Part shown: piece by piece, positions 18,847-26,438 of the stretch
Layout of the letters: each line of letters opens with the position of its first letter
Numbering within the stretch: the first letter of the stretch is position 1
Assembly (NCBI GenBank): GCA_904501955.1
Contig: CAJGCY010000008.1
Location: 1 to 34,587, forward strand
Source of the DNA: an uncultured Akkermansia sp.
Lineage (GTDB): Bacteria > Verrucomicrobiota > Verrucomicrobiia > Verrucomicrobiales > Akkermansiaceae
Direction of reading: 5' to 3'
DNA: 34,587 nucleotides
The notes under the pieces: generated by a model
The model's database searches: none
The model's input: the letters and a program-made list of their open reading frames with translations, nothing else
What the model was told of the DNA's origin: nothing
Made by a program: the position numbers and the translations under genes

Positions 18847-19389
18847 TTAGTAGTTCTGAGCGAGAATGGCGAAGTGAGCCTGCGGGTGGTCGCACACAGG
18901 GCATACCTCCGGGGCCTGCTTGCCTACGCAAATGTGGCCGCAGTTACCGCACTGCCAAATCTGGTCACCATCGCGGGAGAACACCAAGCCGCCCTCAATG
19001 TTGCTCAGCAGCTTGCGGTAGCGCTCCTCGTGCTCCTTCTCAATCTTGCCCACGCCTTCAAACAGCTCGGCAATCTCGTCAAAGCCCTCTGCGCGAGCCT
19101 CCTCGGCAAAGGTCTTGTACATGTCCGTCCACTCATAGTTCTCACCGCTGGCGGCATCTGCCAAGTTCTCCGTAGTGGCGGGAATCTTACCACCGTGCAG
19201 CAGCTTGAACCAAATCTTGGCGTGCTCGCGCTCGTTGTGGGCGGTCTCCTCAAAAATCTTGCTGATCTGCACATAGCCATCCTTCTTTGCCTTGGATGCG
19301 TAGTACAGATACTTGGTGTGTGCCTGGGACTCACCGGCGTACGCCGTGGCCAAGTTCTGCTCCGTCTTCGTGCCTTTAAGCTCCTTCAT
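18847..19389 (-). CDS. rbr: Rubrerythrin
   Basis: A 180-residue non-haem diiron peroxidase that reduces hydrogen peroxide in anaerobes, with a C-terminal rubredoxin-like iron site. The start MKELKGTKTEQNLATAYAGES is the family start; a frame extended to 19530 has no resemblance to the family before this. Diiron ligands are Glu20 (AGESQAH), the ExxH pairs Glu53-His56 and Glu117-His120, and Glu residues around 96-100. The Fe(SCys)4 pairs are CGNC (147-150) and CPVC (163-166). Cytoplasmic. It points to an anaerobic or microaerophilic life together with the cyd oxidase genes. Its own promoter and terminator are visible. Confidence 0.95.
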   Translation of the reverse strand: MKELKGTKTEQNLATAYAGESQAHTKYLYYASKAKKDGYVQISKIFEETAHNEREHAKIWFKLLHGGKIPATTENLADAASGENYEWTDMYKTFAEEARAEGFDEIAELFEGVGKIEKEHEERYRKLLSNIEGGLVFSRDGDQIWQCGNCGHICVGKQAPEVCPVCDHPQAHFAILAQNY

Positions 19390-19442
19390 AATCGTGTGTC
19401 TCGTGTTGTAGATTTCTCCGCATCGTCCCTGCGGCTTCTCAT

Positions 19443-19470
19443 AGATTATCACATTTCTCCCACTTTGCAA
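19443..19470 (-). promoter_or_regulatory. Promoter candidate for rubrerythrin
   Basis: On the minus strand: TTGCAA, 16 bp, TAATCT, giving a leader of about 45 nt. The leader contains a small CCGCA/TGCGG hairpin near 19420-19435. No PerR-like operator was evident to me. Confidence 0.5.
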
Positions 19471-19560
19471 GCAGGCTTTTTTTGCGTGACGTAATTTTTG
19501 AACCCCATCGACGAAAAAATTACTCACCAAACTCAGTAATGCGCATGGTAACAGAAAATG

Positions 19561-19593
19561 CGGAAAATATAAAGTTGCACTTTACATTTTCCG
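19561..19593 (+). repeat. 33-bp palindrome, left copy, at the second AAA/DUF4143 gene
   Basis: Almost fully palindromic: arms CGGAAAAT and ATTTTCCG (8 bp) enclose TAAAGT-TGC-ACTTTA (6 bp arms). A copy with two differences lies after the gene at 20809-20841. The TTTACA in its right half is the -35 box of the gene promoter, so it is probably an operator as well as a boundary repeat. Confidence 0.95.
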
Positions 19594-19609
19594 ATTCATT
19601 ATATATAAT
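19581..19609 (+). promoter_or_regulatory. Promoter of the second AAA/DUF4143 gene, inside the palindrome
   Basis: TTTACA (19581-19586, within the palindrome), 17 bp, TATAAT (19604-19609), then 6 nt to the ATG at 19616. It predicts a leaderless mRNA and regulation by whatever binds the palindrome, perhaps the encoded protein itself. Confidence 0.7.
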
Positions 19610-19615
19610 ACGCTT

Positions 19616-20797
19616 ATGAAGAAAAAATACATAGAGCGTCAGATAAGTGACTATGTACGGAAGGTATCCGGGATGTATCCGGTTGTCACCATCTGCGGCC
19701 CGCGACAATCCGGCAAAACAACGCTGGCAAGGCACCTGTTCCCGAGCTACGACTACGTAAGCATGGAAGATCCGGGGACCCGCCTGCAGTTTGAAAACGA
19801 CCCTCGAGCTTTTCTTGAGTTGCACCCTGCACCGTGTATTTTTGACGAGGTGCAGAACACCCCGACATTGCTCAGCTATCTGCAGGGCATTATAGATGAA
19901 CACAACACCCCCGGCATGTACATCTTGACGGGCAGCCGTCAGATGGAACTGCAGGAAACAATTACCCAAAGCCTTGCCGGTCGCTCAGCCATGGTGGATT
20001 TACTTCCGCTTTCATACGCAGAGCTCGAAACGGCAGGAATACACCTGACCAGAGATGAGGCACTGTATTACGGAGGATTACCCCGCTTGCATGCGGAAGG
20101 GATCCCCCCGGAGATTGCATATTCCAACTACATGCGCACCTATGTAGAGCGAGATGTCAGGCAACTGATAAACATAAAAAATCTTTCAGCCTTTGAAACA
20201 TTCATCCGTCTACTTGCTGCCAGAGTTGGGCAGATTATCAATTATTCATCACTTGCAAGCGATGTAGGCGTCAGCGCTCCCACCATCAAAGAGTGGATAT
20301 CCATGCTGGAAGCCTCCTATATCGTCTTCACCGTTCACCCGTATTACAGTAATTTCGGAAAACGCCTCACGAAATCTCCCAAAATTTTCTTTACGGAGAC
20401 AGGTTTGGTGACATCGCTGCTGGACATTAACTCACCGGCACAAGTAGCCAGAGACCCGCTCATCGGCAATATTTATGAAAACCTTGTTGTATCCGAATTC
20501 CTCAAAGCGCGTTTGAATGCCGGGCTTCGCCCCAATATGTATTTTTATCGGGATGCACACGGCTTTGAAATCGACCTGATACTCGATATCGCACGCCGTC
20601 CCTTACCCATAGAAATCAAATCGGCAAAGACCTACACACCCGCTCTCATCAAAAACTTGCAGCAATTCTATAATAACGATGTCACGCAATCCTTGACTCC
20701 GGCTCTCATTTACGGTGGCGATGACTTAGGTGACTTCCAAGGTGTACACGTAACAAGTATTTCAGCTGTTCACAAGGTGGCACTCAGCGAGGCATGA
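19616..20797 (+). CDS. AAA ATPase with DUF4143 (PD-(D/E)XK-like) domain, repeat-bracketed, copy 2
   Basis: A 393-residue protein of the same family as the gene at 9311 but strongly diverged. Walker A is GPRQSGKT (28-35), Walker B is CIFDEVQNTP near 79, the sensor-like segment is LTGSRQ, and SYAELE and YYGGLPRL follow the AAA_14 order. A winged-helix-like stretch (LASDVGVSAPTIKEWISML) lies near 214-232. The C-terminal nuclease-fold-like motif is E318-x-D320-LIL ... E333-x-K335 (EID...IEIK). Family function is unknown. It stands alone between the rubrerythrin and ilvH genes, and a 33-bp palindrome brackets it on both sides. Its low GC compared with neighbours suggests transfer. Confidence 0.85.
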   Translation: MKKKYIERQISDYVRKVSGMYPVVTICGPRQSGKTTLARHLFPSYDYVSMEDPGTRLQFENDPRAFLELHPAPCIFDEVQNTPTLLSYLQGIIDEHNTPGMYILTGSRQMELQETITQSLAGRSAMVDLLPLSYAELETAGIHLTRDEALYYGGLPRLHAEGIPPEIAYSNYMRTYVERDVRQLINIKNLSAFETFIRLLAARVGQIINYSSLASDVGVSAPTIKEWISMLEASYIVFTVHPYYSNFGKRLTKSPKIFFTETGLVTSLLDINSPAQVARDPLIGNIYENLVVSEFLKARLNAGLRPNMYFYRDAHGFEIDLILDIARRPLPIEIKSAKTYTPALIKNLQQFYNNDVTQSLTPALIYGGDDLGDFQGVHVTSISAVHKVALSEA

Positions 20798-20808
20798 AAT
20801 ACATAGGT

Positions 20809-20841
20809 CGGAAAATCTAAAGTTGTACTTTACATTTTCCG
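20809..20841 (+). repeat. 33-bp palindrome, right copy, after the second AAA/DUF4143 gene
   Basis: Same orientation and length as 19561-19593, with arms CGGAAAAT/ATTTTCCG and TAAAGT-TGT-ACTTTA. It starts 11 bp after the stop codon. Similarity to the left side continues beyond it: TTTACA (20829-20834), 17 bp, TATTAC (20852-20857), 6 nt, ATG (20864), the same promoter-to-ATG geometry as the left copy. The ATG opens only a 32-codon frame (20864-20962) that runs into element E3. Confidence 0.9.
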
Positions 20842-20929
20842 ACTCTTTTATTATTACCGCTTTATGAGCATTTTTCGCATACCTGGCGACCATAATCGAG
20901 ATTTTTTCCGTGAACTCAACCTAAGAGCA

Positions 20930-21082
20930 CGACAAATCGGAAGTTGGAGGGGGGATTTGTAACATTCATTCACTCGGAGCGAGGGACTTTAGTCCCTCTT
21001 ATGGATTAGCCCTGCGCGTATTTGTGGGACTAAAGTCCCACGCTCCGATAGATTTTGTTGCCCTTCAAATTCCGATTTATCG
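20930..21082. repeat. Palindromic element E3 (short form, 153 bp)
   Basis: Ends: CGACAAATCGGAAGTTGGAG (20930-20949) and CTTCAAATTCCGATTTATCG (21063-21082), inverted. Inside, TCGGAGCG (20974-20981) pairs with CGCTCCGA (21041-21048) and encloses two small hairpins, GAGGGACTTTAGTCCCTC (20981-20998) and GTGGGACTAAAGTCCCAC (21024-21041). It lacks the core of E1/E2/E4, so the ends are the constant part. The rest of 20842-21217 holds the ilvH promoter and a 32-codon frame I do not call a gene. Confidence 0.85.
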
Positions 21083-21179
21083 AGCAACACAAATGGTGGA
21101 GGCAAGCGTAAACTTAAACACCGCTTAACAAAAGAAGGCATTTTGCTGTGACATTCAACGAGAAAAGCGAAGATTTAGC

Positions 21180-21208
21180 TTGACGTGGGGGGAGAAATCA
21201 GGTAGTCT
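21180..21208 (+). promoter_or_regulatory. Promoter of ilvH; predicts a leaderless mRNA
   Basis: TTGACG (21180-21185), 17 bp, TAGTCT (21203-21208), 9 nt, ATG (21218). No Shine-Dalgarno sequence fits either this ATG or the next in-frame one at 21233. Confidence 0.55.
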
Positions 21209-21217
21209 TGACGCGCA

Positions 21218-21718
21218 ATGGACACCAATATCATGCCGACACATTCCCACACAATATCTGTACTGGTAGAGAACAAGTTTGGCGTGCTTTCTCGCGTGGC
21301 CGGTCTCTTCTCCGGTCGCGGTTACAACATCCATTCTCTCAATGTGGCTCCGTGCGAAGATCCGAAGTTCTCTCGCATGACCATTGACGTGAACGAGGCA
21401 AGCGAGAAGCTCGACCAGATTATCAAGCAGCTCAGCAAGCTCGTTAACGTGGTGGAGGTAACAGACTTCCGCGAGGAGCCCACGGTGTACCGTGAGGTGG
21501 TGCTGATGCGCGTGCGTTTCGGTGAGAAGAAGCAGGAGATTCTCGAGCTGTGCAACATTTTCGGCGCCCGCATTCTGGATGCCACCCGCGAGCTGCTGAC
21601 CATTGAGATTTGCGGCGGTGTGTTCCGCCTCACCCGCTTCCTCAACCTCATGCAGGATTACGATGTGACCATGCTCACCCGCTCCGGTAAGATTGCCGTG
21701 GTGAAGCCCAAGTCCTGA
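21218..21718 (+). CDS. ilvH: Acetolactate synthase small (regulatory) subunit
   Basis: A 166-residue regulatory subunit that confers valine feedback control on acetohydroxyacid synthase in branched-chain amino acid synthesis. The N-terminal ACT domain is clear: TISVLVENKFGVLSRVAGLFSGRGYNIHSLNVAP...SRMTIDV. The C-terminal part has REVVLMRVRFGEKKQEILELCNIFGARILDATRELLTIEICG, also typical. Length is normal. The catalytic subunit is not adjacent: an AT-rich acyltransferase follows and a repeat module precedes, so ilvH is separated from ilvB here. It ends in a clear terminator. A start at Met6 (21233) is possible. Confidence 0.93.
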   Translation: MDTNIMPTHSHTISVLVENKFGVLSRVAGLFSGRGYNIHSLNVAPCEDPKFSRMTIDVNEASEKLDQIIKQLSKLVNVVEVTDFREEPTVYREVVLMRVRFGEKKQEILELCNIFGARILDATRELLTIEICGGVFRLTRFLNLMQDYDVTMLTRSGKIAVVKPKS

Positions 21719-21744
21719 GTTATTTAACTTTCAATTTTAAATCA

Positions 21745-21778
21745 GCCCTCTGTAGGAATCAAAACTACAGGGGGCTTT
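21745..21778 (+). terminator. Intrinsic terminator of ilvH
   Basis: GCCCTCTGTAG (21745-21755) pairs with CTACAGGGGGC (21765-21775), 11 bp with one T-G pair and a 9-nt loop, followed by TTT. It lies 26 bp beyond the stop. Confidence 0.75.
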
Positions 21779-21802
21779 ATTCATACAAAAAAATTACATT
21801 CT

Positions 21803-22909
21803 ATGCATACATTGGATAACAACACGAATAAATTGCACAAATCGTACTATGATATTGTCCGTCTACTTGCAATTTTTTTGGTGATATTCAATCATACACC
21901 TGCATTCCACTATCCGTTTCAAACACACGGAAACGACCTCAATGTTCAACTGATGTTATTAGTTTCCGTTATAGTTAAAATGGCAGTTCCACTTTTTTTC
22001 ATGATTAGTGGAGGCCTGTTGCTGAACAAAGAGGAAAACATTCAAACAATTTTCACGAAAAGAATATTGCGTTTTATATACGTAATCATAATATTCCATT
22101 TAATTCAATTTTCATTCTATTTTGTTTGTTTCCATAGTCAAGGGTCAGACATCGGCGTCGCAAGTTTTATTGAAAGCATCTACACCAAACGTTCATATCC
22201 CATTTCCAGAACCAATGCCTTAGCCGTTTGGTTTCTGTATGCTTACCTAGGCTTTTTATTATTGTTACCATTACTCAGGGTAATGGTACAAAATATGAAA
22301 AACGAACATTTCCTGTACTTAGCTTGTTTACAAATTACCTTTTCTGTATTGATTCCATCTTCATACATCATAGGAATGGGAAAAGCTTCGGATACGTTTG
22401 CTCTTGCTGAATATTTACCTTTATGTAACAACATTTTTTTGTATATAATCGCAGGGTATTATATTGAGCACAGACTCGATGTAAATCAGCTAAAAAGAAG
22501 GCATTTTTGTGTCCTGACAGCTATCTCGCTGTTGAGCATCGTAGCCGCATGTGCAGCTCCGGAAATAGCAAGACAGAGGACGAACGCCTCCATTTTGACT
22601 CAATATACACCGGGAATTATTCAATTCTTGTTAATTCCTTGCTGCACACTCATGCTGAGTTTAAAAAAGGCATTAAACAAAACTACGCTTCCGGAGCGAT
22701 GGATACGTGTCCTCAAGTATGCTGGAGGAGCTGTTTTTTGTGTAATGATTATAGAAAACATCCTACGCAAATTATTTGCCATCTTGCTTTTTGATAATTA
22801 TTATTCAACCTATATGCCTTCAATTTGGGTAACGTGTATAGTTTGGATAGTAGGAATACTTATTGGTTGTATTGTCAAGAAACTCCCCCTTATAGGGAAA
22901 CTGTTCTAA
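21803..22909 (+). CDS. Membrane acyltransferase, family 3 (OafA/WecH-like)
   Basis: A 368-residue integral membrane protein with about ten hydrophobic segments. The start region YDIVRLLAIFLVIFNHTPAFH carries the acyltransferase-3 signature, Arg20 and His31 (R...H), followed by KMAVPLFFMISGGLLL and FTKRILRFI. Such proteins O-acetylate or succinylate surface sugars from the cytoplasmic acyl-CoA side. Lipopolysaccharide, capsule or another glycan could be the target; none is indicated nearby. The gene is visibly much richer in A and T than its neighbours and stands alone after a terminator, which suggests horizontal transfer. It is convergent with the lipoprotein gene. Confidence 0.85.
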   Translation: MHTLDNNTNKLHKSYYDIVRLLAIFLVIFNHTPAFHYPFQTHGNDLNVQLMLLVSVIVKMAVPLFFMISGGLLLNKEENIQTIFTKRILRFIYVIIIFHLIQFSFYFVCFHSQGSDIGVASFIESIYTKRSYPISRTNALAVWFLYAYLGFLLLLPLLRVMVQNMKNEHFLYLACLQITFSVLIPSSYIIGMGKASDTFALAEYLPLCNNIFLYIIAGYYIEHRLDVNQLKRRHFCVLTAISLLSIVAACAAPEIARQRTNASILTQYTPGIIQFLLIPCCTLMLSLKKALNKTTLPERWIRVLKYAGGAVFCVMIIENILRKLFAILLFDNYYSTYMPSIWVTCIVWIVGILIGCIVKKLPLIGKLF

Positions 22910-22966
22910 GCTGCTGCAGAAAAATTTCTGAAGCACAGTCAAATCCGGATTTTTCCTACAGTTTAC

Positions 22967-23692
22967 TCAGGGAGTATCCACAATGACATAGCGAGACGGA
23001 CGAAGGCGTTCAATCTCCTCCGGCGTTTTACCCTCCCTTCGAAGACGTGGCAAATCCTCCCGGTCAAAATCCTTTTGCAGTTGTTTGAGGAATGCGGTAT
23101 AGGCACGCAGAGACGTTAAGCGTTCAATCGCCTCATCTGACAACAGGATGTCGGGACGGTCGTACCCCCTCGCGCGATAAGACTCTGCATCTCGAATGCG
23201 GCCAATGGAGCCATGCATCCCCAAAGTGATGACAACATCACCGTTAGCATCATACAAGCGCAATCCGTCGTTGACAATAAAATCCGGTCGCTCGGCCACT
23301 ACCAAAGCAGCCCCTTCTTTCGGGCTTTTAGGAGCATATTTGATGGGCGCTACAACCTCCTGATTCGCCGGTGGTACCGCCTGAGCCTGAGCGAGAATGC
23401 TGACAAGCTCAGCGAACTCCTCCTTACTGACCGCAACATCCTTCAGAGGTTGCAAGTCGGCACCGGTACAGCAGCAATCACCGACTACTCGCGAGAATTC
23501 GGCTCTCACAGCTTTTTTCAGGTCTTGCTGAAAGCTATTAAACTCGCCTGCAACCTTCCGGCAGTGCTCAGCATGTCTGTTTCTGCAATATTGTTCAGCA
23601 TAACTGATTTCCTCGCGAAAGAGTTGTTGGCAGCCCGCCACTAATACCAAAGCCACACAAAATGCTTTCACGGACACGCGATGGATGTTCAT
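22967..23692 (-). CDS. Hypothetical lipoprotein
   Basis: A 241-residue protein, not recognised. Started at 23692 (MNIHRVSVKAFCVALVLVAGC), it has an export signal with a good lipobox VAGC (Cys21); an in-frame ATG 21 bp upstream is less likely because the promoter puts the transcript start at the inner ATG. The mature protein is charged and probably helical in its first half (Cys-containing, AEQYCRNRHAEHC). Near 135-165 there is a beta-like stretch (PDFIVNDGLRLYDANGDVVITLGMHG), and it ends RLRREGKTPEEIERLRPSRYVIVDTP. Periplasmic or outer-membrane anchored; role unknown. Confidence 0.65.
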   Translation of the reverse strand: MNIHRVSVKAFCVALVLVAGCQQLFREEISYAEQYCRNRHAEHCRKVAGEFNSFQQDLKKAVRAEFSRVVGDCCCTGADLQPLKDVAVSKEEFAELVSILAQAQAVPPANQEVVAPIKYAPKSPKEGAALVVAERPDFIVNDGLRLYDANGDVVITLGMHGSIGRIRDAESYRARGYDRPDILLSDEAIERLTSLRAYTAFLKQLQKDFDREDLPRLRREGKTPEEIERLRPSRYVIVDTP

Positions 23693-23701
23693 AATGCAGG
23701 G

Positions 23702-23730
23702 ATTATAGGGCAAGGAATGCGTACAAGCAA
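23702..23730 (-). promoter_or_regulatory. Promoter of the hypothetical lipoprotein; predicts a leaderless mRNA
   Basis: On the minus strand: TTGCTT, 17 bp, TATAAT, then 9 nt to the ATG at 23692. The strong -10 box supports that ATG as the true start. Confidence 0.65.
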
Positions 23731-23770
23731 GCTTTTTTGCAAAAAATACAGATTACCCCAGACATAATGC

Positions 23771-23799
23771 GTGACGAGGGCGCGAAAATATGCTAGAAT
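23771..23799 (+). promoter_or_regulatory. Promoter of nadB
   Basis: GTGACG (23771-23776), 17 bp, TAGAAT (23794-23799). The predicted leader is about 18 nt, without a clear Shine-Dalgarno sequence. Confidence 0.5.
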
Positions 23800-23823
23800 G
23801 CTCCCCACAAACGCAATCGAAAA

Positions 23824-25422
23824 ATGATAGCGACAGATTTCTTAGTAATCGGCAGCGGCGTGGCCGGGCTCAGTTTTGCCCTGCGCGCGGCGGAGCATGG
23901 CAAGGTAATCGTACTCTGCAAAAATGACCCGCTGGTGTCCAGCTCAGCCAAGGCACAGGGCGGCATCGCTGCGGTGATGGATAAAAACGACACCTTCGAG
24001 GAGCACATAGCCGACACGCTGGATGCCGGCGCGGGTCTGTGCGACGAGGCTGCCGTGCGCACCATTATCACGGAAGCCCCGGAAGCCATCCGCGAGCTGC
24101 TGGAGTGGGGTGTGGATTTTGACCAGCACGATGACGGCGAGTTCTGCCTCGGGCGCGAGGGTGGTCACGGCAAGCGCCGCATCCTGCACGCGAAAGATAC
24201 CACGGGGTTGGAAATCAGCTCTAAGCTACTGGAGTGCGCCCAGCGCCACCCGAACATTGAGATTCTGGATCACCGCATCGCCATCGACCTCATCACCACG
24301 GCCAAGCTGGGCTGCGTGACGGAGGACCGCGTGCTGGGGGCATACGTGCTCAACCCCGCCACGGGAGATGTGGACATTTTCCGCTGTGACCGCGTCATGC
24401 TGGCCACGGGAGGCACGGGGCGCGTGTACATGTACACCACCAACCCGCAAACCGCTACGGGCGACGGCGTGGCCATGGCTTGGCGCGCCGGGGCGAACAT
24501 CTCCAACATGGAGTTCGTGCAGTTCCACCCCACCACCTTCTACAACCCCAAGAGCAGCGACCGCGAGGGGCTCACCTTCCTCATCTCTGAAGCAGTGCGT
24601 GGCGAGGGCGGTATTCTCCGCGGGCCCGGTGGCAAGGAGTTCATGCAGAAGTATGACCCGCGCAAGAGTCTTGCCCCGCGCGACATCGTGGCGCGTGCCA
24701 TCAACAGCGAGATTCTGCGCACCGGCCACCCCTGCATGTACTTGGACATGACGCATAAGCCCAAGGGCTTCATGGCGGAGCGCTTCCCCTACATTTACGA
24801 GACCTGCAAGAGCTACGGCGTGGATGCTGAGGTGGACATGATACCCGTGGTACCCTCCGCCCACTACCAGTGCGGAGGCATCCAAACCAACACCAACGGG
24901 CAAACCAGCCTGCGCGGTCTCTTTGCCGCCGGTGAGTGCGCCTGCACGGGGCTGCACGGAGCCAACCGCTTGGCCAGCAACTCATTGCTGGAGTGCGTGG
25001 TGACCTCCAAGCGCGCACTGAGCACCATGCTCACCCGCCTGCCGCTGGCGCACAAGATGGAGGAGTACCCCATTCCCGAATGGGTGCACGGTGAAAAAGC
25101 GGAGCGAGATGACCTCGCCATCCTCTACCACTGCTGGGATGAGGTGCGCCGTACCATGACGGACTACGTGAGCATCGTACGCACCAACCACCGCCTGCAG
25201 CGCGCCGCTACGCGCCTGCGCAACATCAACCGCGAAATCAATGAGTACTACTGGGGCTACCGCGTCACGCCGGAGATTATCGACCTGCGTAACCTGGCGC
25301 TCACGGCCTCCCTCATTGTGGACTGCGCCATCCGCCGCCAAGAATCCCGCGGCCTGCACTACACGCTGGACGCACCGGACAAACTGCCCGTGGCACGCCC
25401 CAGTGTCATCCACAACTGGTAA
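23824..25422 (+). CDS. nadB: L-aspartate oxidase
   Basis: A 532-residue FAD enzyme that oxidises L-aspartate to iminoaspartate, the first step of de novo NAD synthesis; it can use fumarate instead of oxygen in anaerobes. The FAD-binding start is DFLVIGSGVAGLSFAL. Also present are SSSAKAQGGIAAV, HGKRRILHAKDTTG, the LATGGTGRVYMYTTNPQTATGDGVAMAWRAGA segment, YQCGGIQTN, and GANRLASNSLLECVV near the end of the FAD domain. The helical C-terminal domain (about 430-525) is present. NadA and NadC are not in the window. It is the first gene of a cluster with a secreted protein (15-bp gap) and the HAD-FolB fusion. Confidence 0.93.
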   Translation: MIATDFLVIGSGVAGLSFALRAAEHGKVIVLCKNDPLVSSSAKAQGGIAAVMDKNDTFEEHIADTLDAGAGLCDEAAVRTIITEAPEAIRELLEWGVDFDQHDDGEFCLGREGGHGKRRILHAKDTTGLEISSKLLECAQRHPNIEILDHRIAIDLITTAKLGCVTEDRVLGAYVLNPATGDVDIFRCDRVMLATGGTGRVYMYTTNPQTATGDGVAMAWRAGANISNMEFVQFHPTTFYNPKSSDREGLTFLISEAVRGEGGILRGPGGKEFMQKYDPRKSLAPRDIVARAINSEILRTGHPCMYLDMTHKPKGFMAERFPYIYETCKSYGVDAEVDMIPVVPSAHYQCGGIQTNTNGQTSLRGLFAAGECACTGLHGANRLASNSLLECVVTSKRALSTMLTRLPLAHKMEEYPIPEWVHGEKAERDDLAILYHCWDEVRRTMTDYVSIVRTNHRLQRAATRLRNINREINEYYWGYRVTPEIIDLRNLALTASLIVDCAIRRQESRGLHYTLDAPDKLPVARPSVIHNW

Positions 25423-25437
25423 ACACACACTGCATTC

Positions 25438-26418
25438 ATGAAGTTACTGCACGCCATCATCTGCACCTTAACGGTATGGGGGACTATGGTTCCGGCATGG
25501 GGAGCCTCCATTCGCGGCGGCTCCTCCGGCAAGGCCGTAGACGATGAGGTGAAACGCCGCCAAAAGCTCAAGCCTCGCGTCAGCTCCGAAACCCTGCGCC
25601 GCGTGAACGATGAAGACACCAAGCGCGCGGCGGAGCAGGCGGGCCCCCTCAAGCCCAGCCTCGACCAAAGCAACCGCAGCAACTTCCCCGACCCCAAGAA
25701 AGTCCCCACCCCCAAGCGCCCGGGGGCTTACCCTTGGCACTTCGACATCACCGCCACCTACTTCTACATCGGAGAGCTCCCCACGGCCAACAACCCCACG
25801 CCGAACACCGCTAGCAGCTGGGACAGCGCGTGGGATGACAACTACGGCGGATTCGACGACCCGAACCCGGCGAACCGTTGCCCTCGCACCTATGCGCCCA
25901 AGGGATTCGTGCCGCAGCTCAACCCCTTCTATGTAGCCCTGCCTTACAACGACATCCAAAAGGGAGGCCCCAAGCCGGAAGCGCCAAAAGTCATTCCTTG
26001 GTACCGCCGTGACAAAGAGGGCAAGTATGAATCCGTGTGCCGTGGCATGTGGGTGCAGATATACTACAACGGGCGCTACTGCTTTGCCCAGTGGGAGGAC
26101 TGCGGCCCCTTCGTAACGGATGATTGGCAGTACGTGTTCGGTGGCGCACGCCCGAAAAACGAACACAACAGCGCTGCCGGCATCGATGTTTCCCCCGCCG
26201 TGCGAGATTACCTCGGCATGCCGGGCAAAGCCAAGGTGCACTGGCGCTTTGTGGACTTTCACCTTGTGCCCGGTGGACCTTGGGCGCGTTTCGGCAAAGA
26301 CAATCCCTTTGTGAACCCCACCCTGCGCCGCGCCATCCAAAAATATGAGCTCAAGCGCCGTACAGAGGGCAAAAAAGGAGCAGCCAAGCCCCGCTACGGC
26401 TACCGCGGCAAAAAATAA
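25438..26418 (+). CDS. Secreted protein with probable RlpA-like double-psi beta-barrel
   Basis: A 326-residue exported protein: signal peptide about 1-23 (PAWGA), a charged low-complexity linker (25-95), then a globular domain with FYVALPYND (164-172), CRGMWVQIYYNGRYCFAQWEDCGPF (201-225) and GIDVSPAVRDYLG (248-260). The order of a DxGPF loop followed by GIDVS..V..YLG resembles the double-psi barrel of RlpA and expansins, where the Asp of the IDLS motif is conserved. RlpA cleaves denuded peptidoglycan strands; whether this protein cuts anything is not shown. Four Cys in the domain may form disulphides. It follows nadB by 15 bp and precedes the HAD-FolB gene by 20 bp, so it is probably cotranscribed, though the function is unrelated. 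A fold-level guess only. Confidence 0.55.
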   Translation: MKLLHAIICTLTVWGTMVPAWGASIRGGSSGKAVDDEVKRRQKLKPRVSSETLRRVNDEDTKRAAEQAGPLKPSLDQSNRSNFPDPKKVPTPKRPGAYPWHFDITATYFYIGELPTANNPTPNTASSWDSAWDDNYGGFDDPNPANRCPRTYAPKGFVPQLNPFYVALPYNDIQKGGPKPEAPKVIPWYRRDKEGKYESVCRGMWVQIYYNGRYCFAQWEDCGPFVTDDWQYVFGGARPKNEHNSAAGIDVSPAVRDYLGMPGKAKVHWRFVDFHLVPGGPWARFGKDNPFVNPTLRRAIQKYELKRRTEGKKGAAKPRYGYRGKK

Positions 26419-26438
26419 CGAATCCCCATCTCATATTC

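Noticed and set aside
20864..20962. A 32-codon frame after the right palindrome as a gene
   Set aside because: Only the promoter geometry supports it; its 3' third is the end of element E3, so I treat it as a remnant or chance frame.
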